Notes: generated by a model not told the origin, from the sequence alone. A stretch of DNA of 64,000 nt from Trueperaceae bacterium (GCA_011389865.1 JAABTL010000001.1:186001-250000); one strand, 5' to 3'. Positions 44,745 to 54,154 are shown, counted from the first letter of the stretch. Translations and numbers: made by a program.

Positions 44745-45892
44745 GGCGGGGCGACGACCTGGCCGATGCACCCGCCGTCGAGCGGCGGCTCGACGCGGAC
44801 CGGGGGACGTTGGACGAGGCGCTCGAGCACGCGCTGACGTTCCGCTGGGGCGATCTCCCGACGGTGACCCCGGAGTTGCCGGGTGCCGGAGGTCGGGTGC
44901 GCGCAGATCCCGAGGACTTCGTCGTCCGCGAGCTGCCCCTCTACCTGCCGAGCGGCGAGGGGAGCCACGCCTACGCCCGCGTCGAGAAGGTCGGTTGGAC
45001 CACCCGGGACCTGCAGCGTGCGCTGATCGCGGCCGGCATCGCGGCCCAGCAGATCGGCGTCGCCGGCCTCAAGGACAAGGTGGCGCGCACCGAGCAGTGG
45101 CTGTCGGTTCCTCGACGGCACGAGGCCGAGGCCTGGGAGGCCCTGGAGGCCATGCCCGGGGTCCGCCTGCTGGAGACCGGACGGCATGCCAACAAGCTCG
45201 GTGTCGGTCACTTGCGCGGCAACGCGTTCCGCGTGCGGGTCCGCGACGTCGGTGCCGAGGGCGCGGACCGGGTGCGCGAGGTCGCGGCCCGGATCGCCGC
45301 CTGCGGCGTCCCGAACTACCTCGGCCCGCAGCGCTTCGGGCGTTTCGGGCGCAACGCCGTGGACGGCTGGCGCCTGGTGCACGGCGAGCGCGTGCACGGC
45401 GACGTGCGCCTGCAGCGCTTCTTCGTGTCCGCGTTGCAGTCGCAGGTCTTCAACCTGCTGCTCGCGGAGCGGGTGCGCGACGGGCTGTTCGAGCGCGTGA
45501 TCGCCGGCGACTGGGCCCGGAAGCACGCCACCGGCGGCACCTTCGAGGTGATCGACCCCGAGGTCGAGACGCCGCGCGTCGCGGCCCTGGAGATCTCGGC
45601 GACGCTCCCGCTCCACGGCAAGAAGGTCCGGCCCTCCGCAGGCGAGGCCGGTGCGCGCGAGGTGCGCGTCCTGGAGGCGTTGGGGCTGCGCTGGACCGAC
45701 CTGGTCCGGCGCCATGGCGACCGCAGGATCACCCGCATCGTCGGCGCGAACGTCGAGGTCGAGGAGATCGGCGACGATCTGTGGCTCGCCTTCGAGCTCC
45801 CGAAGGGGAGCTACGCCACGACCTTGCTGCGCGAGCTCCTCAAGGTCGACGTCGATGCGCCGCTCGACGGCCCCTCGTCCTCCGGGCCGTAG
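44741..45892 (+). CDS. truD: tRNA pseudouridine(13) synthase
   Basis: 383 aa, GTG start on the previous stop. Isomerises U13 of some tRNAs. GVAGLKDKVARTEQ holds catalytic Asp112; GNAFRVRVRDV, GVPNYLGPQRFGR and ALQSQVFNLLL are TruD signatures, and a TRUD insertion domain lies in the middle. The 3' end overlaps the opposite VWA gene by 82 bases. Confidence 0.93.
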   Translation: MRRGDDLADAPAVERRLDADRGTLDEALEHALTFRWGDLPTVTPELPGAGGRVRADPEDFVVRELPLYLPSGEGSHAYARVEKVGWTTRDLQRALIAAGIAAQQIGVAGLKDKVARTEQWLSVPRRHEAEAWEALEAMPGVRLLETGRHANKLGVGHLRGNAFRVRVRDVGAEGADRVREVAARIAACGVPNYLGPQRFGRFGRNAVDGWRLVHGERVHGDVRLQRFFVSALQSQVFNLLLAERVRDGLFERVIAGDWARKHATGGTFEVIDPEVETPRVAALEISATLPLHGKKVRPSAGEAGAREVRVLEALGLRWTDLVRRHGDRRITRIVGANVEVEEIGDDLWLAFELPKGSYATTLLRELLKVDVDAPLDGPSSSGP

Positions 45893-48309
45893 CGCCGGAC
45901 GGCGAACTCCGCGAGCGCGAGCAGCAGCGCCAGCGCGGCAGGCCACCCCCACAGGGGCGCCGCCGATGGGGCGCCCAGCGGCGCGTAGGCCTCGCCGGGC
46001 TCGATCACCGCCCCGCCGGTCCTGGTGGCCAGCGTCTCCAGCAGCGTCGCTCCGTCGACGTCCGCGAACTCCGGGTCGGGCGTGGCGACCGTACGCCGGG
46101 CGACGACCTCCGCGCCGTCCGCGACCACCACGGTCCCGCCGCTGCCGCGCACCGGTAGCTCGCCGACGTAGCGCCCCGGGGCGACCTGGCGCAGCTCCGT
46201 CTCGCTGCCCTGGAAGCGGGCCACCAGCGGGCGCTCGTTGACGTAGGCGCCGGCCTCCACGGCGTCGACGACCACCTCGAGGGTCGCGCCGCGCACCGTC
46301 ACGCTCGCCGAGTACGGCGCGGGCCGCGCCTGCAGCCAGCGCACGAGGCCGCCGAGGAGCCCCGGTAGCCCGTCCCAGCGACCGAAATCACCGGCCCACG
46401 AGCCGAGGTCGGTGGTGAACGCCGCGCTCCGCCCCAGACCGTAGCGGCCGACCGCCAGCAGCGGCTCGCCGTCGAGCGCCATGAACAGCGCCTCGCCGTC
46501 GGGCTTGAGGCTGGTGGCCACGTAGGCGGACAGGGGGGGCGCCACGCCCTCGAACGACGACAGCGGGTGGCGGCGGCCCTCGGGCGCGACGGGCTCGTCG
46601 CGCAGCAGGTCGCGGGTGGCCGTGAGGGCCTCCGCGACGAACAGCCTCGGCAGGGTGCGGACGTCGAACGCCTCGTAGAAGCGGCCGCCACCGCCCGACG
46701 CCAGCGCCGTCAGGGCCTCGGTGTCGGCGTCCGCGCCGATCGCGACCGCGCTGGTGGTGATGCGGTCGCCACGGGCGGCCGTCGCGGCGCCGAGCCAGTC
46801 GACGCCGTCGGTGGCGGCGAAGGGCCCCTGGCGGTCGAAGAGCTTGCCGTCCGAGAGGACGATCACGTGCTTGACCGCGGCGTCGGTCGCGCGCAGGGCG
46901 TCGATCGCCATGGTGTACCCGGGGAGCAGGACGGTGCCCCCCTGTGGTTCGAGCGCCAGGGTCGCGTCCAGCATCGCCCGCTTGCCGCTGTCCGTCGCGG
47001 GCCTGAGATCGAAGACCCAGCGCGTCAGGGCCGGGTCCGAGAACACGACCAGGCCCAGCAGGTCGTCCTGGTAGGCGAGATCGATCACGTCGATCACGCC
47101 CTGCTTGGCGAGCTCGAGGCGGCTCGGGTTGCCGACCGCCATCGACTGCGAGATGTCGAGGACGATCACCATCGCCACCTGTGGCACGGTGACCTCGGTA
47201 CGGACGTCGCTCGACACCGGCAGCACCGCCTCGACCGGCGTGCGGTACCACCCGCCGAGCCCGAAGCCCTCGGGACCCCCCGTCATCAGCAGGCCGCCGC
47301 CCTGGTCGACGTAGCGGGCGAGCAGCTCGAGTTGACCGGGGGTGAACGAGCCGGCGCCGCCGCGCAGGACCAGCGCGCTGGGCTGGAAGGGCGCCGTGAC
47401 GCGCTCGGGCCCGCCCTCCTCGACGTCGAATCCCTGTGCCCGCAGGAGGTCGGCCATCGCGGCGTCGCCGACCACGAGAACCGGGGAGGGTGCCGTGACG
47501 GCGACGTCGACCACCTGGTTGTCGTCCTCGACGGGCTGGGCGAAGTCGACGTCGAGCGTCGCGCCCACCTGCAGCAGCGCCCCGGCGGCGGGCGCCGCGC
47601 TCGCCGGGGCGACCACGCGGAAGGGGACCGCGTGCCTGCCCGCGGGCAGCGCCACCTCGATGGCCTCCTGCGGCGCGCCGTCGACGTCCGGGCGCAGCGT
47701 GACGCGGGCGGGGCGGTCGAGGCGGACGACGGCGACCACCTCGGCGCTGGCGCCGGGCGCGACCCTATCCGGCGCCCAGAGGGCCTCGAGGCGCGCGTTC
47801 GGCTGCCGCGGCACCACCACCACGTCGACGGGTACCGCGGCGTGGGGCACGCCTGGCTCGTCGCTCACGACCCCGGTCGTGCGTGGGCCGCCCGCGGCAT
47901 CGACCCCGTCGGACAGCAGCAGCACGCGGCGCGCCCCGTCGGCGGCCGCCACCGCCAGGGCGCGCCCCAGGTCGGTCCGGCCCGCGTCGAGGGCCACGGG
48001 CGTGGGGGCCTGCAGCGCGTCGACCCGGGTCGCGTCGCCGGCGAACAGGATGATCGAGGCGTCCTCGCCGAGGTCGGCGAGGAACGGCGCGGCCGTGCTA
48101 CGGGCCGCATCCCCGACGCTGGCTGAGACATCGACCAGCACGGCGATCCGATCCTCGACCGCCGGCCGTTGCGGCTGCGCCAGCGCCACGATCAGGGCCG
48201 CGAGCGCGGCCATGCGCCAGCGCCGGCCGCGCCCCCGGGGAAGCAGCGGGATCAGCGCCAGCGCCAGCAGCGCCCACGGCAGGGCGAAGAGGTCGGTGAT
48301 GGCGGTCAT
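45811..48309 (-). CDS. Membrane VWA protein with GATase-like domain
   Basis: 832 aa. Two amino-terminal membrane helices (about 10-45), VWA-like domain 1 (IAVLVDVSASVGD, MIDAS DxSxS), a GATase1-like region (VLVVGDAAMADLL and GGGLLMTGGPEGFG), VWA domain 2 (VAMVIVLDISQSMAVG), then beta domains and a carboxyl helix (WGWPAALALLLALAEF). Similar to BatA/YegL-type envelope proteins of unknown function. The last 27 residues lie antisense to truD and are low-complexity. Leaderless ATG 48309; divergent from the kinase. Confidence 0.87.
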   Translation of the reverse strand: MTAITDLFALPWALLALALIPLLPRGRGRRWRMAALAALIVALAQPQRPAVEDRIAVLVDVSASVGDAARSTAAPFLADLGEDASIILFAGDATRVDALQAPTPVALDAGRTDLGRALAVAAADGARRVLLLSDGVDAAGGPRTTGVVSDEPGVPHAAVPVDVVVVPRQPNARLEALWAPDRVAPGASAEVVAVVRLDRPARVTLRPDVDGAPQEAIEVALPAGRHAVPFRVVAPASAAPAAGALLQVGATLDVDFAQPVEDDNQVVDVAVTAPSPVLVVGDAAMADLLRAQGFDVEEGGPERVTAPFQPSALVLRGGAGSFTPGQLELLARYVDQGGGLLMTGGPEGFGLGGWYRTPVEAVLPVSSDVRTEVTVPQVAMVIVLDISQSMAVGNPSRLELAKQGVIDVIDLAYQDDLLGLVVFSDPALTRWVFDLRPATDSGKRAMLDATLALEPQGGTVLLPGYTMAIDALRATDAAVKHVIVLSDGKLFDRQGPFAATDGVDWLGAATAARGDRITTSAVAIGADADTEALTALASGGGGRFYEAFDVRTLPRLFVAEALTATRDLLRDEPVAPEGRRHPLSSFEGVAPPLSAYVATSLKPDGEALFMALDGEPLLAVGRYGLGRSAAFTTDLGSWAGDFGRWDGLPGLLGGLVRWLQARPAPYSASVTVRGATLEVVVDAVEAGAYVNERPLVARFQGSETELRQVAPGRYVGELPVRGSGGTVVVADGAEVVARRTVATPDPEFADVDGATLLETLATRTGGAVIEPGEAYAPLGAPSAAPLWGWPAALALLLALAEFAVRRYGPEDEGPSSGASTSTLRSSRSKVVA

Positions 48310-48315
48310 CGGGTC

Positions 48316-48321
48316 AACCTA
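48316..48321 (-). promoter_or_regulatory. -10 box TAGGTT, leaderless VWA gene
   Basis: Ends 6 bases before ATG 48309. Confidence 0.6.
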
Positions 48322-48362
48322 CCCGTCGCCGGTGACCGGACCATGAGCCCGCTGCCTGTCGG

Positions 48363-48368
48363 TATGAT
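48363..48368 (+). promoter_or_regulatory. -10 box TATGAT, leaderless histidine kinase
   Basis: Ends 6 bases before ATG 48375. Confidence 0.65.
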
Positions 48369-48374
48369 GCGCAC

Positions 48375-49556
48375 ATGCAGGTGAAGGCCGCACCTTACGT
48401 GCTCCTCGCCATGGCGACCGAAGCCCGCGGCGAGGGCCTGCGGCCCGTGGTCGAGCAGCTCGAGTTGGCGGCCGAGGTGTTCACCGACGTCGAGCGGTTG
48501 CTGTACCACACGCGCGGCTCGGTGCCCGAGGCGATCGTCTTGGAGCACGGCCTCGTGGAGAAGGTGGCGCAGCTCGACCTGGTCGCGCTGTTGCGCCGAC
48601 GCGCCTCGCTGGTCGACGTACCGCTCGTGTACCTCGGTCCGCCGCAAGCGGACGTGACCGCGCGGGTCGTCGAGCAGGGGGTCGACGCCTACGTCACCCT
48701 GCCGACGCGGCCCGACGTGGTCCGCGTCACGCTGCGCCGGCTGCTCGACCGACGCCAGGCCGAGCGCGGCCTCCGCTACGCGCTGGAACAGTCCCGCCGC
48801 TACGAGCAGGCGTACAAGGAGTCGGAGCGGGTCAAGGACGACCTGATCCACATGCTGGTGCACGACCTCAAGAGCCCGATCTCCAGCGTGATGGGGCTCC
48901 TCGACCACTCGCTGGAGATGCTGAAGACGGAGACGCACGATGACGGTGGCGTCGACGAACTGCTCAGCCTGGCGCGCGGCGAAGCGCAGCACCTGCTCAA
49001 CCTGGCCGCGAACATCCTCGACGTCCGCCGCATGAAGGACGGGCACATGCCCTACGCGCCCGACGTCGTCACCAGCCTCTCCGAGCTCGCCAAGGAGGCC
49101 CTCGGCGACGTCTCTGGTGGCCCGCGCGATCGCCACTTCGGCTTCCTCGTCCGCCCCGAGGCGGAGCGCCTCCAGGCCGACCCCAACCTGCTCCGGCGGG
49201 TCCTCGCGAACCTGATGGCGAACGCGATCAAGCACACCCGCCGCGGCGGTTACATCGACTTCCGCGCCTGGCGCCAGGACGACGACTTCGTGCTGTCGAT
49301 CCGCGACGACGGCGAGGGCATTCCCGAGTCCGACCAGAAGCGCATCTTCAACGCCTTCGAGCAGTCCCGGCACACGGTGCACGATCGCTACGACAGCGGC
49401 ATGGGCCTGACGTTCTGCAAGCTGGCGGTCGAGAAGCACGGCGGGCGGATCTGGGTCGAGTCCAAGGTCGGTCGCGGCTCGACGTTCTACTTCACGATCC
49501 CCGTCGACGTGGCCACGCCCGTCGGCGACGATGCCGTCACCGTCGCCGGGGGTTGA
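48375..49556 (+). CDS. Soluble histidine kinase with degenerate receiver domain
   Basis: 393 aa, no membrane helix. Residues about 1-125 look like a receiver (VPLVYLGPPQADVTARVVEQGVDAYVTLP) but the phospho-acceptor position reads VLEHG, with no Asp. A coiled linker, His163 in HDLKSPISS (HisKA), NLLRRVLANLMANAIKHT (N box), DDGEGI (G1), FNAFEQS and GMGLTFCKLAVEKHGG (G2) follow. An intact kinase that likely receives a signal from another protein. The response regulator is not in the window. Confidence 0.92.
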   Translation: MQVKAAPYVLLAMATEARGEGLRPVVEQLELAAEVFTDVERLLYHTRGSVPEAIVLEHGLVEKVAQLDLVALLRRRASLVDVPLVYLGPPQADVTARVVEQGVDAYVTLPTRPDVVRVTLRRLLDRRQAERGLRYALEQSRRYEQAYKESERVKDDLIHMLVHDLKSPISSVMGLLDHSLEMLKTETHDDGGVDELLSLARGEAQHLLNLAANILDVRRMKDGHMPYAPDVVTSLSELAKEALGDVSGGPRDRHFGFLVRPEAERLQADPNLLRRVLANLMANAIKHTRRGGYIDFRAWRQDDDFVLSIRDDGEGIPESDQKRIFNAFEQSRHTVHDRYDSGMGLTFCKLAVEKHGGRIWVESKVGRGSTFYFTIPVDVATPVGDDAVTVAGG

Positions 49557-49565
49557 CGGACGAGG

Positions 49566-50222
49566 GTGCCACCCGACCTGAGGCTCGAGCGCGCGCTTCG
49601 CCTGCGCGGTTGCCTGACCGTCGCCGGCGTGGACGAGGCCGGTCGAGGCGCCTGGGCGGGTCCCGTGGTGGCGGCGGTCGTCGTGCTCCCCGATCTCCCC
49701 GGCCTGCCGTACGTCGACTCGAAGATGGTGTCCGCCGTCAGGCGCGAGCGTCTCGCCGAGCACGTGCGGGCGACGGCGACGGCGTGGGCCGTGGCGGAGG
49801 CCACCGTCGCCGAGGTCGACGAGATGGGCCCGCTGCGCGCCACCCACGTCGCCGTGCACCGCGCCATCGCCGTACTCGGCGTCGCCCCCGACGCCTACGT
49901 GACGGACTACCTGCGGCTGCGGTTCGCGACGTTGCCGCAGCCCGAGATCATGGCCCCCGCGCGCGCCGAAGGCCTGTCGCTGAGCGTGGCGGCCGCCTCG
50001 CTGCTCGCCAAGACCCACCGCGACGCACGCATGCGCGCCGCAGCGGTAGATTGGCCGACGTACGGCTTCGAGCGCCACATGGGCTACGGCGTGCCGGCCC
50101 ACCGGGCGGCGCTGCGCCACACCGGCCCGTGCCCGTGGCATCGCCGCAGCGTGCGGCCGGTGGCCGAGATCGCCGCGGCGAGCTGCCTGCCCCGGCCGGA
50201 CGCGAAGGAAGGTACCGCATGA
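49566..50222 (+). CDS. rnhB: Ribonuclease HII
   Basis: 218 aa, GTG start. Removes ribonucleotides from RNA/DNA duplexes. VAGVDEAGRGAWAGPVVAAVVVLP (catalytic Asp-Glu), YVDSKMVS, VTDYLRLRF and SLSVAAASLLAKTHRD (catalytic Asp region) fit RNase HII. ATGA overlap with ricT. Confidence 0.93.
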   Translation: MPPDLRLERALRLRGCLTVAGVDEAGRGAWAGPVVAAVVVLPDLPGLPYVDSKMVSAVRRERLAEHVRATATAWAVAEATVAEVDEMGPLRATHVAVHRAIAVLGVAPDAYVTDYLRLRFATLPQPEIMAPARAEGLSLSVAAASLLAKTHRDARMRAAAVDWPTYGFERHMGYGVPAHRAALRHTGPCPWHRRSVRPVAEIAAASCLPRPDAKEGTA

Positions 50223-51019
50223 CCGACGCCATCGGCGTGACGTTCGACAACGGCCCCAAGCTCCACTTCGTGGAGTCCCCGCCGACGCCCCCACCGGTGG
50301 GCGCGCACTGCGTGGTCACCACCCGCCGCGGCCTCGAGGTGGGTCGCGTGCGCACCGAGCCCCGCCGCGAGGACCGCACCGTCGGTCACCTGTTGCGGAT
50401 CGCCGACGAGGTCGACCTCGAGGCGCACGAGCGCCTGCGGACCAAGGCCGACGACCTCAAGTGGCTGGTCCGCGCCCGCGCTCGACAGGCGGCCGCGGAG
50501 GTCAAGATCGTCGCCCTCGAGTTCACGCTGGACGAGGCGGCGCTGGTGGTCAGCTACACCGCCGAGGCGCAGGCGCCGCTGCGGGTGATCGCCCAGGCGC
50601 TCATGGACCACACCGAGGCGCGGCTCGAGTTCGTCAACGTCGGCCCCCGCGACCAGGCGCGCATGCTCGGCACCCTCGGTCGCTGCGGGGACGGCTCCTG
50701 CTCGTCCACCTGGCTGCAGTCGTTCAGCGCCGTGTCGATCCGCATGGCACGCGACCAGCAGCTGCCGCTCAACCCCGAGAAGATCACCGGTCCGTGCGGC
50801 CGGCTGATGTGCTGCCTGCAGTACGAGCACGACCTGTACCGCGAGCTGTTGCAGGGCATGCCCAAGAAGGGCGGCAAGGCCTGCCACGATGCGTCGGGTG
50901 TCTGCGGCCGCGTGGTCAAGGTCAGTCCTCTCGCCGGCACCGTCGAGTTGCGGACGGAGGAGGGCACCTTCCACGAGCTGCCGGCGGACGAGGTTCGGCG
51001 CATCAAGGGCGGCGACTGA
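50219..51019 (+). CDS. ricT: RicT/YaaT-like PSP1 domain protein
   Basis: 266 aa. PSP1 signature: GRVRTEP near 42, EFVNVGPRDQARMLGTLGRCGDGSC, LPLNPEKITGPCGRLMCCLQYEHDLY. Conserved Cys (CGDGSC, CGRLMCC) bind an Fe-S cluster in Bacillus RicT, which works with RicA and RicF in RNA processing. Neighbouring holB, as in many genomes, supports it. Partners RicA and RicF are not seen. Confidence 0.9.
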   Translation: MTDAIGVTFDNGPKLHFVESPPTPPPVGAHCVVTTRRGLEVGRVRTEPRREDRTVGHLLRIADEVDLEAHERLRTKADDLKWLVRARARQAAAEVKIVALEFTLDEAALVVSYTAEAQAPLRVIAQALMDHTEARLEFVNVGPRDQARMLGTLGRCGDGSCSSTWLQSFSAVSIRMARDQQLPLNPEKITGPCGRLMCCLQYEHDLYRELLQGMPKKGGKACHDASGVCGRVVKVSPLAGTVELRTEEGTFHELPADEVRRIKGGD

Positions 51020-51040
51020 GCACCGCGGAGCCGCACCCGC

Positions 51041-51985
51041 CTAGCGCGGCTGGGCGCGCCGCAGTTGCAGGACCCACGCCCTCAGCGCCAGGTCGCGCTG
51101 CGCGTACGCGGCCCAGGCGGTCTCGAGCGTGGTCGTCGCCGCGTCTCCCGAGAGGTACGCCTGCTGACCCCTGGCACGCCAGGCCTCGCGCAGCAGGCCG
51201 GGGACCTCGGCGTCGCCCGGGGGCCACGCGTCGGCGAGCGCATCCGCGGCGTCGAAGGCCTCCGCGAGATCGCCGTCGATGGCGCCCAGCAGGCGCTCGA
51301 CGGCGGCCCGCCGGGCGGCCGTCGTCTGCGGGTCGGCCAGGGCGGCTTGCCACGCGCCGGGTCGCCCGAGGCGCAGCGCCGGGTGGGGCGCCAGCGCGGC
51401 GCGGACCTCGGGCGGGGCCTCTGCCGGGACCAGCCGCAGGGTCGTGCAGCGCGAGGCGACGGTCGGCAGGAGGGCATCGGGGCCCTCCGCGATCAGTACG
51501 ATCGTCGCCCGCGCTGGCGGGTCCTCCAGCGTCTTGAGGAAGGCGTTGGCGGCCTCGTCGGTCAGCGACTCGGCGTGGTCGATGACGGCGACGCGATGCC
51601 GGCGGACCGGCGGGCGCTGGAGCCACGGGCCCAGCGGCTCGGTCTCCGCGCGTTCGCGCGGTACCAACTGCTCGATCCGGAGCTGCGGCCGGCGCGCCGG
51701 CTTCCCGTCGCGGGTCGTCGTCGCGGGTCCGATCTCCCGGTAGTCGGCGGCCGGCACGACGCCGTCCGCGTCGGGGGCGTGATCGCGGCACGCGGGGCAA
51801 CGTCCGCAAGGGTCGTCGAGGCGCGCCTCGCAGTTGCGCAGCGCGGCGTACCAGCGGGCCACGGCGCGCCGGCCGACGCCCACCGGGCCGGCGAGCAGCA
51901 GCGTGCGGGGGGCGTCGCGCTCCGCGCTCGCCATCGACCGCAGCGCCGCCAGCACCGCGTCCTGGCCCATCGGGGTCGGGATCAT
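51041..51985 (-). CDS. holB: DNA polymerase III delta-prime subunit
   Basis: 314 aa. Clamp-loader subunit. Zinc motif CEARLDDPCGRCPACRD, LKTLEDPPARATIVLI and SRCTTLRL (arginine-finger SRC). The P-loop reads GPVGVGRRA without Lys, as expected for the non-ATPase delta-prime chain. Overlaps the phosphoesterase stop (ATGA). Convergent with ricT. Confidence 0.93.
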   Translation of the reverse strand: MIPTPMGQDAVLAALRSMASAERDAPRTLLLAGPVGVGRRAVARWYAALRNCEARLDDPCGRCPACRDHAPDADGVVPAADYREIGPATTTRDGKPARRPQLRIEQLVPRERAETEPLGPWLQRPPVRRHRVAVIDHAESLTDEAANAFLKTLEDPPARATIVLIAEGPDALLPTVASRCTTLRLVPAEAPPEVRAALAPHPALRLGRPGAWQAALADPQTTAARRAAVERLLGAIDGDLAEAFDAADALADAWPPGDAEVPGLLREAWRARGQQAYLSGDAATTTLETAWAAYAQRDLALRAWVLQLRRAQPR

Positions 51986-52743
51986 CGGCCTTCCAACAGG
52001 CGGCTCGCGAGGCGCTCTGGGTAACCCGCCCTGCGGACCCGCCGGATCACCGAACCGACGTCGTAGGGAACCCGGTTGACCTCGAACTGGCGCGTCTCGG
52101 CGTCGAACAGGGCGTACGCCGCGAAGTGGTTGCCGTCGCGCGGTTGGCCGACCGAGCCCGGGTTGAGGAACGCGCTGGCCCGCGGCGGCACGCGGTAGCT
52201 CCGCCGCGCGCCGCCGAAATCGATCATGCGCCACAGGCGTTCGCCCTCGTGGGCCACGCTGACGTGCGCGCGCGGGACGTGCGTGTGCCCGACGAACCCG
52301 ACGGGCGCGGGGAGGTGCTCCAGCTGCTCCTCGGCGTCCGCGAGGGTCATCAGGTAGTCGAACGGGCGCCGGAAGCCCCCGTGCGCCGCCGCCCAGCCGT
52401 CCCACTGGGCCCGCGCGGTCATCCCGTCGAGGTAGCGGCGCTCGGTTTCCCCCAGTTCGCCCAGGTGCCGCTCGACCACCTCCACGACCACCGGCTCCTC
52501 GTCGGCCGCGTCCGGGTCGCCGCCGTTCGCGAGGGTCAGCAGCAGCTCGTCGTGGTTGCCGCGCAGGGCGACGACGGGTTCGAGGGCGCGGACCAGATCG
52601 AGCGCCTCGCAGGGATACGGGTAGTAGCCGACGAGGTCGCCCAGGAAGACGGCGGCGTCGTAGCCACGGCGCCTAGCATCGGCCACGACCGCCGAGAGCG
52701 CGGGAGCGTTGCCGTGCACATCGCCGAAGACCAGGTAGCGCAT
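51982..52743 (-). CDS. Metallophosphoesterase (YfcE/PP2A-like)
   Basis: 253 aa. Complete metal motif set: GDVHGN, GDLVGYYPYP, LRGNHDE, HGGF and GHTHVP, plus NPGSVGQPRD. Typical phosphodiesterase or protein phosphatase of the YfcE/Apf-like class. Leaderless ATG 52743; co-transcribed with holB. Confidence 0.92.
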   Translation of the reverse strand: MRYLVFGDVHGNAPALSAVVADARRRGYDAAVFLGDLVGYYPYPCEALDLVRALEPVVALRGNHDELLLTLANGGDPDAADEEPVVVEVVERHLGELGETERRYLDGMTARAQWDGWAAAHGGFRRPFDYLMTLADAEEQLEHLPAPVGFVGHTHVPRAHVSVAHEGERLWRMIDFGGARRSYRVPPRASAFLNPGSVGQPRDGNHFAAYALFDAETRQFEVNRVPYDVGSVIRRVRRAGYPERLASRLLEGR

Positions 52744-52751
52744 GCGGCTGC

Positions 52752-52757
52752 ACCATA
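52752..52757 (-). promoter_or_regulatory. -10 box TATGGT, leaderless phosphoesterase
   Basis: Ends 8 bases before ATG 52743. Confidence 0.55.
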
Positions 52758-52799
52758 CACCGCGCCACGCCCGGGTTCCCACGCCCGGGGGCCCGGGCA

Positions 52800-52884
52800 G
52801 GGGCGCACGCGCGGGACGCGCGCACGCGGGGGGCGCGCACGCGCGGGGGGCGCGCGCACGCGGGGGGCGCGCGCACGCACGGGG
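52800..52884. repeat. Five 17-bp CG-alternating tandem repeats
   Basis: Units begin 52800, 52817, 52834, 52851 and 52868; 52817-52833 and 52851-52867 are identical. Long C-G alternation could adopt Z-DNA. Between two divergent leaderless genes. Confidence 0.85.
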
Positions 52885-52933
52885 ACGACCTCACGCGCGG
52901 GCCCGCGGCCCAGAACGGGGGGCGAGCGACTGC

Positions 52934-52939
52934 TAGACT
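52934..52939 (+). promoter_or_regulatory. -10 box TAGACT, leaderless PEGA gene
   Basis: Ends 7 bases before ATG 52947. Confidence 0.65.
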
Positions 52940-52946
52940 GGCGCGG

Positions 52947-54122
52947 ATGCAGGCCTCCCGGGCGGTACCCCGATTCGTCGCCCCACCGTCCGACCCGAGG
53001 ACGTCGTCGTTCTCGAGGCGCCGGCGCTGGTGGTCGGGTGCGGTCGTGTGGCTGCTGTGCGCGTGGGCGCCGCTGGCGTTCGCGGAGGGTTTCGCGATCC
53101 CGGACTTCCCGCCACGAGGCGACGTGCCCGAGGCCGTCGCCGAGACGTTCATGAGCGCGTTGCGTGCCGAGCTGGCGGCCCGCGGTCTGCGCGTCAGCAG
53201 CGCGCCGCTGGTCACCGCCGGCATCGCGGGCAGCCTCGAGCCGGCGTTCGGCGAGCTGGTCGCCGACCTGGAGGGCACCCGCTACGCCGTGCTCGGCGAG
53301 ATCCTGGAGCGCGACTCGCTCGACGGACCCTACGCCGTCGATCTGGTGATGGTCGACGCGGTCGGCGGCCGCTCGAGCGACCTCGTCTCGCGGGCCTTCG
53401 GACTCGCGACCCAGGACGCGGTCGTCCAGGACGTCGCGGCGATCCTGCTGGCCTTCACGGTGCCCGACGTGGTCTTGCCGCCGGGCGATGCGGGGCTGTT
53501 CATCTCGACCGCACCGAGCGGCGCCGAGGTGCGGGTCGAGGGCACGGTCGTCGGCGTCTCGGGGGCGATCGATCTCCTCAACCTCCGGCCCGGGCGCTAC
53601 GAGATCGAGGTGCGGCTGCCGGGCTACCTGCCCGAGGTCCGGAGCCTCGAGCTGCGCAGCGGCGACACCCGGTTCCTCCACGTGGTGCTGACCGAGATCG
53701 TCGGCGGCAGCCTGCAGGTGCTCGCGTTCCCCGACGCCGAGGTGTGGTTCGAGGGTCGCCACGCGGGCACGACGCCGGCCACCCTCACGGCGCTGCCGGG
53801 CGACGTCGAGGTCGAGCTCCGCCGCCCCGGTTTCGTTTCGCGCAGCTTCACCGTGCCCGTGCGCAGCTTCCGGGTGACCAGGGTCGACGCCGTCCTCGAG
53901 CCGCTCGGCCAACCGATGATCGTGTGGTCCTTGGACGAGCGCGCCAGGGTGCTGATCGACGCGCAGCTGTACGAGGAGGGCTACGCCCTCATCGGCGTCG
54001 GCCTGCGCACGATCGAGGTGCTCCAGGCCGGCGAGGTGCGGCGGTGGCGGCGCGCGCTGCCCGAGGAGGGCGTCTTCGAGCTCGACCTCGAGACCGGCGA
54101 ACTGCGGTTGATCTACCCCTGA
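52947..54122 (+). CDS. Exported PEGA-domain protein
   Basis: 391 aa. Signal peptide with hydrophobic core in residues about 29-47 (VVWLLCAWAPLAFA), then a FlgT-like or CsgG-like alpha/beta domain (about 48-180). PEGA repeats follow near 190-250 (ISTAPSGAEVRVEGTVVGVS, LRPGRYEIEVRLPGYLPE), 265-310 and 330-370. Probably sits at the cell envelope; function unknown. Confidence 0.85.
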   Translation: MQASRAVPRFVAPPSDPRTSSFSRRRRWWSGAVVWLLCAWAPLAFAEGFAIPDFPPRGDVPEAVAETFMSALRAELAARGLRVSSAPLVTAGIAGSLEPAFGELVADLEGTRYAVLGEILERDSLDGPYAVDLVMVDAVGGRSSDLVSRAFGLATQDAVVQDVAAILLAFTVPDVVLPPGDAGLFISTAPSGAEVRVEGTVVGVSGAIDLLNLRPGRYEIEVRLPGYLPEVRSLELRSGDTRFLHVVLTEIVGGSLQVLAFPDAEVWFEGRHAGTTPATLTALPGDVEVELRRPGFVSRSFTVPVRSFRVTRVDAVLEPLGQPMIVWSLDERARVLIDAQLYEEGYALIGVGLRTIEVLQAGEVRRWRRALPEEGVFELDLETGELRLIYP

Positions 54123-54154
54123 CCGGCGGTGGCGGAGCGGCCTGACGCCGCGGC

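Noticed and set aside
52800-52884. 17-bp array considered as CRISPR or replication iterons
   Set aside because: No spacers, no adjacent cas or replication genes, and near-pure CG composition.
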